Source of the DNA: Fictibacillus macauensis ZFHKF-1
GTDB lineage: Bacteria > Bacillota > Bacilli > Bacillales > Fictibacillaceae
Length of the DNA stretch: 64,000 bases
Assembly (NCBI RefSeq): GCF_000269865.1
Contig: NZ_AKKV01000031.1
Location: forward strand, 1-64,000
Reading direction: 5' to 3'
Positions 34,585 to 44,602 of the stretch are shown here, one piece after another (position 1 is the first letter of the stretch; every line of letters begins with the position of its first letter). Position numbers and translations under genes: made by a program. The notes beneath the pieces are model-generated. The model was given only the letters and a program-made list of their open reading frames with translations, searched no databases and was not told the DNA's origin.

Positions 34585-35760
34585 ATGGAAAAATTCAAGC
34601 GTTCTCAAACATTAAATCGTCTTCCAGACCAGTTCTTTGCAAAGCTTGTTAAAAATGTGAATGACATTGTAGCTCAAGGTCATGATGTCATTAATTTAGG
34701 ACAAGGAAATCCAGACCAAGCAACGCCACCTCATATTGTAAGCTCTTTACAGCAAGCTGCTCCGAATCCTTTGTATCATAAGTATTCTCCATTTCGAGGG
34801 TATGATTTCTTAAAAGAAGCCATCGCGGAATTTTATAGAGTTGAATATAACGTGACAGTAGATCCGCAAAAAGAAGTAGCTGTTTTATTTGGAGGAAAGG
34901 CCGGACTCGTTGAAGTTTCACAATGTTATTTAAATAAAGGTGATGTAGCACTCGTTCCAGATCCAGGCTACCCAGATTATTTATCAGGAGTAGCGATGGC
35001 AGAAGCTGACTATTACCCGATGCCATTAACTGCAGAAAATGATTATTTACCGAATTATGAAAGCATTGATGAGCAAATTAGCCAGCAGGCGAAGCTTATG
35101 TTTTTAAATTATCCGAATAACCCAACAGCTGGCGTAGCAACTTCATCTTTTTTTGAAGAAACCGTAGATTTTGCAAAAAAACATGAAATTCTTGTTGTGC
35201 ATGATTTTGCTTATGGTGCCATTGGATTTGACGGAGAAAAACCCCTTAGTTTTTTACAAACACCAAATGCAAAAGAGACAGGCATAGAAATTTATACGTT
35301 GAGTAAAACGTACAATATGGCTGGTTGGCGCGTTGGTTTTGCCATTGGAAATGAAGAGGTTATAGAAAGTATAAATCTGTTGCAAGATCATTACTACGTC
35401 AGTTTATTCCCAGCAGTACAAGAAGCGGCAGCACAAGCGCTACGCGGACCACAAGCTTGTGTAGAAGAGTTAGTTGAAATGTACGAACGCCGAAGAAATG
35501 CTTTTATTCCTCGCTTACAACAAATGGGCTGGGATGTAGCTGCACCAAAAGGTTCTTTTTTCTGCTGGCTCCCTGTACCAGAAGGATTTACGTCAGAAAG
35601 TTTTGCAGAATTATTATTAAAAGAAGCACATGTTGCTGTAGCGCCCGGAGTCGGTTTTGGTAAATATGGAGAAGGCTATGTTCGGGTGGGCTTATTAACA
35701 GATGAGCACCGCTTGCTAGAAGCAGCACAGCGCATTGAAAACTTAAATCTCTTTCCATGA
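34585..35760 (+). CDS. mtnE: methionine salvage aminotransferase
   Basis: Class I/II PLP aminotransferase of 391 residues catalysing the last step of methylthioadenosine recycling, transfer of an amino group to 4-methylthio-2-oxobutyrate to give methionine. Features: NLGQGNPDQATPPHIV at the start, the PLP-binding LNYPNNPTAGVA and HDFAYGAI, and the Schiff-base Lys near 240 in TLSKTYNMAGWRVGF. ATG 34585 follows AAAGGGTGAG. The remaining mtn genes are not here, and no SAM riboswitch fits in the 95-bp divergent spacer. Confidence 0.87.
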   Translation: MEKFKRSQTLNRLPDQFFAKLVKNVNDIVAQGHDVINLGQGNPDQATPPHIVSSLQQAAPNPLYHKYSPFRGYDFLKEAIAEFYRVEYNVTVDPQKEVAVLFGGKAGLVEVSQCYLNKGDVALVPDPGYPDYLSGVAMAEADYYPMPLTAENDYLPNYESIDEQISQQAKLMFLNYPNNPTAGVATSSFFEETVDFAKKHEILVVHDFAYGAIGFDGEKPLSFLQTPNAKETGIEIYTLSKTYNMAGWRVGFAIGNEEVIESINLLQDHYYVSLFPAVQEAAAQALRGPQACVEELVEMYERRRNAFIPRLQQMGWDVAAPKGSFFCWLPVPEGFTSESFAELLLKEAHVAVAPGVGFGKYGEGYVRVGLLTDEHRLLEAAQRIENLNLFP

Positions 35761-35793
35761 AATAGTGTCCCATCTCGTCTGTGATGAAACATT

Positions 35794-35821
35794 ATTACTT
35801 TACAGCATAAAGTAAAGTAAT
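35794..35821 (+). promoter_or_regulatory. perfect inverted repeat between mtnE and asnO
   Basis: ATTACTTTAC (35794-35803) and GTAAAGTAAT (35812-35821), 8-nt loop, 43 bp before the asnO start. There is no U-run, so it is not a typical terminator for mtnE; it may be an operator. Confidence 0.5.
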
Positions 35822-35863
35822 GGGCATCAAAGTATCATCTCCCGAAGAAAGGGTGAGGGAAGA

Positions 35864-37711
35864 TTGTGTGGTATTACGGGATGGGTCGATTATACGCGGA
35901 ATATTGGAATGGAGCGGCAAACAGTATTAAAGATGGCACAAACGTTAACTAAACGTGGACCAGATGCTTTGAATGTTTGGACGGGAACGCATGCTGGGTT
36001 CGGGCACGCTCGCCTTGCCGTTGTTGATTTACTTGGCGGCGCACAACCAATGGTGCGCAACAAACAAGAGCACCAGTATGTAATTTGTTACAATGGAGAG
36101 CTTTATAATACCGAAGAAGTGCGTCATGAACTCAGAAAATTCGGTTGGACATTTGAAGGACATAGCGATACAGAAGTATTGTTACTTGCTTACATGCAGT
36201 GGCAAGAGCAATGTTTGCACAAGTTAAATGGGATTTTTGCTTTTGCCATATGGGATGAAACAGCACAAACACTTTTTTTAGCACGCGATCGGTTAGGCGT
36301 GAAGCCGCTTTTTTATCGCAAGCACGAAAACGGTCTTTTATTTGGATCGGAGCTTAAGGCACTGCTAGCTCATCATGCTATAAAAGCAGAAGTCCATCAA
36401 GAGGGCTTACAAGAGATTTTTGGTCTTGGACCATCACGAACACCTGGTAATGGTGTGTTTCGCGGGATGGAAGAGTTACGTCCAGGTCATTATCTACAAT
36501 TTACCTCTAGAGGCTTACATGTTAAGCGCTACTGGAATGTTCAAAGTAAAACGCATGAGCATTCTTTTGAAGATACAGTTTGGAACGTGAAACACCTTGT
36601 TTCGGATGCTGTCGAACGTCAGCTTGTTGCAGATGTACCTGTTTGTACTTTTTTATCAGGCGGATTGGATTCAAGTCTTATAACCTCTATTGCTGCGACG
36701 TCTTTTGCAACTCACTCGCGAGGACAACTGCATACGTTTAGTATTGATTACAAAGAGAATGATCAATATTTTCAAGCGAATGACTTTCAGCCGGATGCAG
36801 ATGGTCCGTGGATCCAACGAATGACAGATAGCTCAGGGACCTTGCACCATTATTGCGAGATTTCTAATGAAGAACTAGCGGATCATCTACAAGAAGCCGT
36901 GCGGTTGCGTGACTTGCCTGGAATGGCGGATGTTGATTCTTCGCTTATTTGGTTTTGTCGACATATAAAAAAACAATCAACAGTGGCCCTTTCTGGTGAA
37001 TGTGCAGATGAAATTTTCGGTGGATATCCGTGGTTTCATAAGCCGGAAGTAATGAATCGCCCCCTATTTCCATGGATGAGTTCCACAAAAGAGAGAGAGG
37101 CTTTATTACGTCCAGAATGGTCCCGAAAATTGGATTTAGCGTCGTATGTGAAACAACGGTATGACGAATCTGTCCAAGAAACACCACTGCTTGCTGGCGA
37201 AACAGGGATTGAAGAGAAACGGCGCCAAATCTTTTATTTAAATATGCAATGGTTTATGGCGACCTTACTCGATCGAAAAGATCGGATGAGTATGGGTGCT
37301 AGTTTAGAAGTCCGGGTCCCGTTTGCTGATCATCGCATTGTTGAGTATGCATGGAACATACCTTGGGATATGAAAATGTTAGATGGTCGTGAAAAAGGTT
37401 TATTGCGTAAAGCTTTTACAGGAACGTTACCGAATGATGTTCTTTATCGGAAAAAAAGTCCTTATCCAAAAACGCATCATCCGCTTTATACAACGTATGT
37501 GAAAAACTGGTTACAACAAATACTAACGAACAAAAATGCACCGCTCTTTACGCTGTTACAACGAGAGCGCATCCAAGAAATTGTTGATTCAGATGGGCGA
37601 GCATTCACCGTTCCATGGTTCGGGCAATTAATGACGGGCCCGCAACTTATGGCACATCTTGCTCAAATCAACTATTGGCTAGAATCCTATAATGTTAATA
37701 TTCTTGAGTAA
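35864..37711 (+). CDS. asnO: glutamine-hydrolysing asparagine synthetase (AsnO type)
   Basis: Makes asparagine from aspartate, glutamine and ATP. 615 residues. The Ntn-type glutaminase domain starts MCGITGW, with C2 as nucleophile after Met removal, and contains YNGELYN and SDTEVLLLAY. The synthetase domain has the pyrophosphatase loop LSGGLDSSLI (about 262-271) and SGECADEIFGGYPW. Translation begins at TTG 35864 behind GGGTGAGGGA. Length and location next to yisK/yisL match AsnO (YisO), the paralogue linked to sporulation in B. subtilis. Confidence 0.93.
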   Translation: MCGITGWVDYTRNIGMERQTVLKMAQTLTKRGPDALNVWTGTHAGFGHARLAVVDLLGGAQPMVRNKQEHQYVICYNGELYNTEEVRHELRKFGWTFEGHSDTEVLLLAYMQWQEQCLHKLNGIFAFAIWDETAQTLFLARDRLGVKPLFYRKHENGLLFGSELKALLAHHAIKAEVHQEGLQEIFGLGPSRTPGNGVFRGMEELRPGHYLQFTSRGLHVKRYWNVQSKTHEHSFEDTVWNVKHLVSDAVERQLVADVPVCTFLSGGLDSSLITSIAATSFATHSRGQLHTFSIDYKENDQYFQANDFQPDADGPWIQRMTDSSGTLHHYCEISNEELADHLQEAVRLRDLPGMADVDSSLIWFCRHIKKQSTVALSGECADEIFGGYPWFHKPEVMNRPLFPWMSSTKEREALLRPEWSRKLDLASYVKQRYDESVQETPLLAGETGIEEKRRQIFYLNMQWFMATLLDRKDRMSMGASLEVRVPFADHRIVEYAWNIPWDMKMLDGREKGLLRKAFTGTLPNDVLYRKKSPYPKTHHPLYTTYVKNWLQQILTNKNAPLFTLLQRERIQEIVDSDGRAFTVPWFGQLMTGPQLMAHLAQINYWLESYNVNILE

Positions 37712-37722
37712 GAAGCCATCAT

Positions 37723-37768
37723 AAAAAAAGGTTCAGATTACCCTTACGAGTGATCTGAACCTTTTTTT
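37723..37768. terminator. bidirectional terminator between asnO and mdxD
   Basis: Sixteen-base stem AAAAAAAGGTTCAGAT / ATCTGAACCTTTTTTT with a 14-nt loop. Confidence 0.95.
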
Positions 37769-37778
37769 ATGCAACGTA

Positions 37779-39542
<1,764 letters not shown>

Positions 39543-39552
39543 TTATACGTTT

Positions 39553-39566
39553 TGCAATCGATTGCA
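39553..39566. promoter_or_regulatory. LacI-type operator, mdxD side
   Basis: Perfect 14-bp palindrome TGCAATCGATTGCA in the mdxD leader, 22 bp from its start. A degenerate second copy (ACAACGTTGCA) follows at about 39569-39579. Confidence 0.75.
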
Positions 39567-39632
39567 CAACAACGTTGCACTTACTGTATATTTACTGTAG
39601 TATAATGGGCAAACTTCTGTCAATGAAGGATA

Positions 39633-39646
39633 TGAAAGTGCTTTCA
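39633..39646. promoter_or_regulatory. CcpA cre site
   Basis: TGAAAGTGCTTTCA fits the cre consensus TGWAARCGYTWNCW at all but one position. It lies between the two divergent transcription units, so both may be catabolite-controlled. Confidence 0.75.
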
Positions 39647-39665
39647 ATGTTTTTAAAATAAACTA

Positions 39666-39693
39666 TTGTCAAATGGTAAAAGGGCGGTATAAT
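39666..39693 (+). promoter_or_regulatory. sigma-A promoter of mdxEFG
   Basis: TTGTCA (39666-39671), 16-bp spacer, TATAAT (39688-39693). The predicted start lies near 39700, just before the operator at 39709. Confidence 0.75.
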
Positions 39694-39708
39694 AAGAATA
39701 TAAATCAG

Positions 39709-39756
39709 TGCAATCGTTTTCATTAATTATTTCATGGATTTGTGCAAACGGTTGTT
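39709..39756 (+). promoter_or_regulatory. two LacI-type operators in the mdxE leader
   Basis: TGCAATCGTTTTCA at 39709-39722 and TGCAAACGGTTGTT at 39743-39756, spaced 34 bp apart, both downstream of the promoter. They share the TGCAANCG half-site with the mdxD and malL operators and are probably bound by the regulator at 43462. Confidence 0.65.
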
Positions 39757-39784
39757 TGATAACATTCGTTTAGGGGGAACTTGC

Positions 39785-41044
39785 ATGAAAAAGTTTTCAG
39801 CTGTGCTGTTAACGACAACATTAGCATTAGGTGCATTATCCGCGTGTGGACCGAAAGATAGTGGTTCAAGCTCTACTGGAGATTCCGACAAAAAACCAGA
39901 AAAACTCGTTGTTTGGGAAGATAAAGATAAGAGCGCTGGTTTAAAACCAGCTGTTGAAAGCTTTGAAAAGAAATATGGTGTAAAAGTAGAATTTAAAGAA
40001 ATGCCTTTATTAGATCAGCAAGAAAAACTTCGCCTTCAAGGAAAAACTGGAAATAGTGCAGATGTGATTACATCACCACATGACCGCGTTGGACCTCTTG
40101 TAACAGAAGGTTTAATTGAACCCATTAACGTTTCTGATGATGTAAAGAAGATGTATACAGAATCTTCTATTAAAGCGCTTACGTTTAAAGGGAAATTATA
40201 CGGCTTACCAAAATCAACAGAAACGCCTGTGTTTATTTATAACAAGAAATATATGAAAAAAGCACCTGCTACATTTGATGACGTTTACAAATTCTCAAAA
40301 GGTGATAAAGGCGGCGCGCAATACGGCTTCCTTGCAAACTGGACAGATTTCTATTTCGCGAGCGGAGTAGTCAACGGATTTGGTGGCTACGTGTTTAAAG
40401 ATAGTGATGGCACCCTAGACCCGAAAGACGTTGGACTTGCTACTAAAGGATCTGTAGACGGGTTAACCTTTATTTCTAAATGGTACAAAGAAGGCCTATT
40501 CCCAACAGGCATTATCGGGAAAAAGGGTGGACAAACGATTGATGGTTTATTTGGAGAGAAGAAGGTTGCTTCTGTAATGAATGGTCCTTGGTCATTCAAA
40601 GGTTATAAGGATGCTGGCGTAGATCTTGGAATTGCACCAATGCCAAAACTTCCAAATGGACAAGAAGTAAAAACCTTTGTTGGTGTAAAAGGCTGGAACG
40701 TAAGTGCTTATTCAACACATAAGAAATGGGCACAAAAGCTTGTTGAATGGATTACGAACAAAGAAAACTCAAAAATTCGCTTTGAAAAAACACAAGAAAT
40801 TCCACCAGTAAATGACTTGATTAAAGATCCTGTTATTACGAAAGATGAAGGTGCAAAAGCTGTTGCAATTCAATCTCAACACGGTATTCCAATGCCGAAC
40901 ATCCCGGAAATGGCTGAAGTTTGGGATCCAGGTGCGAACGCTCTTCAACTAGTGGCGACTGGAAAACAAGAACCTCAAAAAGCACTAGAAGATGCGAAGA
41001 AATCGATTGACGAAAACATTCAAGCGAAGCATTCAGGTAAATAA
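39785..41044 (+). CDS. mdxE: maltodextrin ABC transporter substrate-binding lipoprotein
   Basis: Extracellular solute-binding protein, family 1, of 419 residues, anchored by a lipobox LSAC with C21, followed by a Gly/Ser linker. It captures maltose/maltodextrins for the MdxFG permease. Family features include KLVVWEDKDKSAGLKPAVESFEKKYGVKVEF and MNGPWSFKGYKDAGVDLGIAPMPKLP. ATG 39785 follows TAGGGGGAAC; the in-frame ATG at 39734 lies inside the operator region. The ATPase (MsmX-like) is not in this locus, as usual in Bacillus where one shared ATPase energises several sugar importers. Confidence 0.93.
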   Translation: MKKFSAVLLTTTLALGALSACGPKDSGSSSTGDSDKKPEKLVVWEDKDKSAGLKPAVESFEKKYGVKVEFKEMPLLDQQEKLRLQGKTGNSADVITSPHDRVGPLVTEGLIEPINVSDDVKKMYTESSIKALTFKGKLYGLPKSTETPVFIYNKKYMKKAPATFDDVYKFSKGDKGGAQYGFLANWTDFYFASGVVNGFGGYVFKDSDGTLDPKDVGLATKGSVDGLTFISKWYKEGLFPTGIIGKKGGQTIDGLFGEKKVASVMNGPWSFKGYKDAGVDLGIAPMPKLPNGQEVKTFVGVKGWNVSAYSTHKKWAQKLVEWITNKENSKIRFEKTQEIPPVNDLIKDPVITKDEGAKAVAIQSQHGIPMPNIPEMAEVWDPGANALQLVATGKQEPQKALEDAKKSIDENIQAKHSGK

Positions 41045-41195
41045 GAGACGAAGGAAGCGGTAGCCTTTCGGTTTATCGCTTTTTTCTTACTATGATAAAT
41101 GCATCTTGCAGGAGCTAAAATACAGTAGAGATTGCAAGATGCATTTATACATTCCCAACATTCGTGTTGTTTTAGAAAGGGGACAAGCCTACATT

Positions 41196-42476
41196 ATGGA
41201 GGCGTTAGCACAAAATAAAAAACACCGCAAAACAGCAACGATTCTTTCCATCATTCCTGGTTTAGGTCAGCTCTATAATCGCCAGAAATTAAAGGGCGTA
41301 TTATTTCTCTTACTTGCTGTTTCCTATTTTGTTGTATTTAGTGATTTACTCAACATTGGCTTGTGGGGGTTTTTTACCCTTGGCACTGAATTGCCACGAG
41401 ATCACTCTATCTTTTTGCTTGTAGAAGGAATTATTGCTTTTATCGTCATTGCCATCGGGATTGGGTTTTATCTGTTTAACTTGATAGATGCATTTAAAAA
41501 TGGTCGCAAACGTGATGAAGGTTTCGCGTTGAACAGCATTAAAGAGCAGTATCATAGTGTGATTGATAAAGGGTTTCCGTATTTACTTGTAGGCCCGGGC
41601 TTTTTCTTACTTATTTTTGTCGTTGTATTACCGATTTTATTTATGTTGTTTTTAGCGTTTACGAACTATGACTTGTATCACTCGCCACCGGCGAAACTTG
41701 TTGACTGGGTGGGTATTGAAAACTTTACGGATATTTTTACATTAGAAATTTGGAGAGATACATTCTTTTCTGTATTTGCTTGGACAATCGTTTGGACATT
41801 TACAGCAACAACGTTACAAATTGCGATTGGTATCTTTCTCGCCGTCATTCTTAATCAAAAAGATTTAAAATTTAAAGGATTCATTCGCACGTTGCTCATT
41901 TTACCATGGGCGGTTCCAGCTTTTGTTTCCATTCTTGTTTTTGCTGGTATGTTTAATGATTCATTTGGTGCGATTAACAATGATATTCTTGCCTTTTTTG
42001 GCATCGGACCGATTCCATGGTTAACAGATCCTATGTGGACAAAGGTAGCGGTTATTTTCATTCAAACGTGGTTAGGATTTCCGTTTGTTATGGCGATGAC
42101 AACAGGTGTATTGCAATCCATACCTGAAGAATTATATGAAGCAGCAACCGTTGATGGGGCAACGATTATGCAGAAGTTTAAATCGATTACGTTTCCAGTT
42201 ATTATGGCAGCTACGGCACCCATTCTCATTACGCAATATACGTTTAACTTTAATAACTTTAACGTCATTTACTTGTTTAATGAGGGTAAACCCGCTGTAT
42301 CAGGACAAAGTGCTGGGGGAACAGATATTTTAATTTCATGGATCTATTCTCTCACGCTTAAATCTGCACAATACAGTAAAGCGGCGGCAATTACTGTACT
42401 TCTTTCACTTATTATTATTGTTGTTGCTCTCATTAACTTCCGCAGAACGAAAGCATTTAAAGACGAAGGAATGTGA
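41196..42476 (+). CDS. mdxF: maltodextrin ABC transporter permease
   Basis: MalF-type inner-membrane subunit. About 426 residues. The N-terminus carries a small extra hydrophobic module (ILSIIPGLGQLYNRQKLKGVLFL, two spans) before the core. The core has six spans and the EAA loop EAATVDGATIMQKFKSITFPVI that contacts the ATPase. I start at ATG 41196, with GAAAGGGGAC some 13 bases upstream (a long spacing); an in-frame ATG at 41106 has no ribosome binding site. A weak hairpin after mdxE could reduce but not stop read-through. Confidence 0.9.
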   Translation: MEALAQNKKHRKTATILSIIPGLGQLYNRQKLKGVLFLLLAVSYFVVFSDLLNIGLWGFFTLGTELPRDHSIFLLVEGIIAFIVIAIGIGFYLFNLIDAFKNGRKRDEGFALNSIKEQYHSVIDKGFPYLLVGPGFFLLIFVVVLPILFMLFLAFTNYDLYHSPPAKLVDWVGIENFTDIFTLEIWRDTFFSVFAWTIVWTFTATTLQIAIGIFLAVILNQKDLKFKGFIRTLLILPWAVPAFVSILVFAGMFNDSFGAINNDILAFFGIGPIPWLTDPMWTKVAVIFIQTWLGFPFVMAMTTGVLQSIPEELYEAATVDGATIMQKFKSITFPVIMAATAPILITQYTFNFNNFNVIYLFNEGKPAVSGQSAGGTDILISWIYSLTLKSAQYSKAAAITVLLSLIIIVVALINFRRTKAFKDEGM

Positions 42477-42482
42477 TGTAAG

Positions 42483-43319
42483 ATGAGTATTAAACGAGGA
42501 AAATTCATAAGACTAACATTGTCGTACCTCATTCTGCTTGTAGCGATTGCGATCGTTCTCTATCCGATTTTATGGGTCATTGGCTCTTCCTTAAATCCAG
42601 GAACAAGCCTAACGAGTTCATCCATCATTCCAAAAAATGCGACAATCATTCATTATAAAGAATTATTTGAGAAAACACCGTACGTAACGTGGTATTGGAA
42701 TACGGTTAAAATCTCTGTTAGTACGATGGTTCTTGCTGTCATTTTCATCGGTCTAACCGGCTATGCGTTTTCACGCTATCGTTTTCTTGGGCGAAAAAAT
42801 GGCCTGCTTTTGTTTTTAGTCCTACAAATGGTTCCGCAATTTGTTGCTGTTCTAGCACTCTATATTCTTGCAAGTCTTGTAGGGCTTCTTGACTCGCATT
42901 TTGGTTTAATTTTAGTGTACGTTGGTGGATTAATCCCAATGAACACGTGGCTTGCAAAAGGTTATTTCGATACGATTCCAAAAGAACTAGATGAGTCAGC
43001 GCGGATTGATGGCGCCGGACATTTTCGGATTTTCTGGCAGATTATTTTGCCGTTAGCAAAGCCGATCCTAGCAGTTATAGCACTATTTAGCTTTATTACA
43101 CCTTTTGCGGACTTTATTCTTGCCTCAACGCTATTACAATCAGATGAAACGAAAACATTAGCAGTGGGCTTGTTTAGTCTCGTTTCCAATGAATATGAGA
43201 ATGCCTTTACTATTTTTGCTGCAGGTTCGGTGTTAATCGCCATTCCAATTGGTCTCTTATTCTTGTCGTTTCAACGCTATTTTGTTTCCGGTCTTACGGC
43301 AGGCGGAACGAAAGGGTAA
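42483..43319 (+). CDS. mdxG: maltodextrin ABC transporter permease
   Basis: MalG-type permease, 278 residues, six membrane spans. The ATPase-contact loop is ESARIDGAGHFRIFWQIILPLAKP. It begins six bases after mdxF, with GAAGGAATG as ribosome binding site in the end of mdxF. It ends the mdxEFG unit before a terminator. In B. subtilis a maltose phosphorylase and phosphoglucomutase follow; here neither is present, and the regulator and malL come next. Confidence 0.93.
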   Translation: MSIKRGKFIRLTLSYLILLVAIAIVLYPILWVIGSSLNPGTSLTSSSIIPKNATIIHYKELFEKTPYVTWYWNTVKISVSTMVLAVIFIGLTGYAFSRYRFLGRKNGLLLFLVLQMVPQFVAVLALYILASLVGLLDSHFGLILVYVGGLIPMNTWLAKGYFDTIPKELDESARIDGAGHFRIFWQIILPLAKPILAVIALFSFITPFADFILASTLLQSDETKTLAVGLFSLVSNEYENAFTIFAAGSVLIAIPIGLLFLSFQRYFVSGLTAGGTKG

Positions 43320-43330
43320 AATATATGCCG

Positions 43331-43366
43331 GACGAGAAAAGCACCGCGTGCTTTTTTCGTCTTTTG
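43331..43366 (+). terminator. mdxG terminator
   Basis: Fourteen-base stem GACGAGAAAAGCAC / GTGCTTTTTTCGTC (one G-U) and a short T-run. Confidence 0.8.
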
Positions 43367-43461
43367 CTATTTAATGTAAGCTGTTCAAGCGTTGTTGTCT
43401 TGATTACAATAAGAAGTAGGTAAATAGTGGAATGCACACGTGGAGAAAAGGAGAGGAAGGC

Positions 43462-44493
43462 ATGACCGTAACCATTAAGGATGTGGCTAAACTTGCCAAT
43501 GTAGCACCGTCTACCGTTTCGCGAGTGATTGCAAACAATCCTCGTATTTCTGAAATAACGAAACGTAAAGTACGTGAAGCCATGAGTGAGCTAGGTTATC
43601 ATCCGAATTTTAATGCAAGAAGCTTAGCAAATCGCCAGTCTCATGCAATAGGACTCGTAATGCCAGCTTCGGCAGACAAAGCATTTCAAAATCCATTCTT
43701 TCCTGAAGTCATTAGAGGGATAAGTACAATTCTTCACGAAAAAGAATACGCCTTATATATGTCAACAGGACAGACTGAAGCAGAAACTTATGAAGCAGTC
43801 GTTCGAATGGTCCAAGGCGGGCGGGTAGATGGAATTATACTGTTATATTCCAGTGTAGATGATCAAGTAATGAATTACTTAATGGAAAAGAAATTTCCTT
43901 TTACACTGATCGGTAAGCCTCTTAAAAACGAAAATCTCATTACGCATATTGATAATGATAATTTTCGGGCTGCGAAAGAAATGACCGATTATCTTTTATC
44001 CTTAGGACATGAGAAAATCGGCTTTGTTGGGGGAAGTTCTGATTTAGTCGTAACAATCGATCGGTTGCTTGGCTATGAAAAATCTTTACGTATTCATCAG
44101 ATTCCGTATCGCGAACCATACATTGTGCATGAAGAGTTTTTAAAAGAAGGTGGGCAAGAAGCCATTCGAAAGCTGATGGCTTTGGAAGAACCACCGACAG
44201 CTCTTCTTGTGATGGACGATTTAATGGCATTTGGGGTTTTAAGCACACTGAGTGAGATGCAAATTTCTGTTCCGGAAGATTTATCAGTATTAAGTTTTAA
44301 TAATGTAATGCTTGCTGATTTTTCTACACCAGCTTTAACGTCGGTCGATATTAATATTTTTCAACTTGGCTATGAAGCGGGTGTTTGTTTATTAAAACTT
44401 ATTCATGAACCAACGTTACCGCCTGCACGCATCACGGTTCCGTATCAATTAGTAAAGCGAAACTCTTGTATGGAGCTAGTTCATAAAAGATAA
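43462..44493 (+). CDS. mdxR: LacI-family regulator of the maltodextrin genes
   Basis: A 343-residue LacI/GalR repressor or activator. The N-terminal helix-turn-helix is TIKDVAKLANVAPSTVSRVI, the hinge helix is ARSLANRQSHAIGLV, and the C-terminal periplasmic-binding-protein-like domain senses a sugar (ends NSCMELVHKR). ATG 43462 follows AAGGAGAGGAAGG. Four TGCAANCGNTTG-type sites around mdxD/mdxE and upstream of malL are its likely targets. Its position inside the locus matches MdxR/MalR regulators of Bacillus and related Firmicutes. Confidence 0.9.
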   Translation: MTVTIKDVAKLANVAPSTVSRVIANNPRISEITKRKVREAMSELGYHPNFNARSLANRQSHAIGLVMPASADKAFQNPFFPEVIRGISTILHEKEYALYMSTGQTEAETYEAVVRMVQGGRVDGIILLYSSVDDQVMNYLMEKKFPFTLIGKPLKNENLITHIDNDNFRAAKEMTDYLLSLGHEKIGFVGGSSDLVVTIDRLLGYEKSLRIHQIPYREPYIVHEEFLKEGGQEAIRKLMALEEPPTALLVMDDLMAFGVLSTLSEMQISVPEDLSVLSFNNVMLADFSTPALTSVDINIFQLGYEAGVCLLKLIHEPTLPPARITVPYQLVKRNSCMELVHKR

Positions 44494-44494
44494 A

Positions 44495-44550
44495 AGAAAC
44501 GCTATTTCGACTTCACCTTTTATAAGGTAGGAGTCGAGGTAGACGTTTCT
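44495..44550 (+). repeat. long imperfect hairpin after mdxR
   Basis: Nested arms AGAAACG/CGTTTCT, CTATTTCGACT/AGTCGAGGTAG (two wobble pairs) and ACCTT/AAGGT. No U-run follows on the plus strand, so it may stabilise the mRNA end or attenuate read-through into malL. Confidence 0.5.
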
Positions 44551-44561
44551 GTGAAACGCAA

Positions 44562-44575
44562 GACAAACGTTTGCA
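44562..44575. promoter_or_regulatory. LacI-type operator upstream of malL
   Basis: GACAAACGTTTGCA, whose complement TGCAAACGTTTGTC matches the mdxE operator at 39743. It lies 28 bp before the malL start. Confidence 0.65.
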
Positions 44576-44602
44576 CAAAAAGAGAGATGGGGAGAACAAC
44601 GC

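Noticed and set aside
41045-41195. Strong terminator between mdxE and mdxF
   Set aside because: Only weak complementarity around GGAAGCGGTAGCC; mdxE and mdxF are more likely linked with partial read-through.
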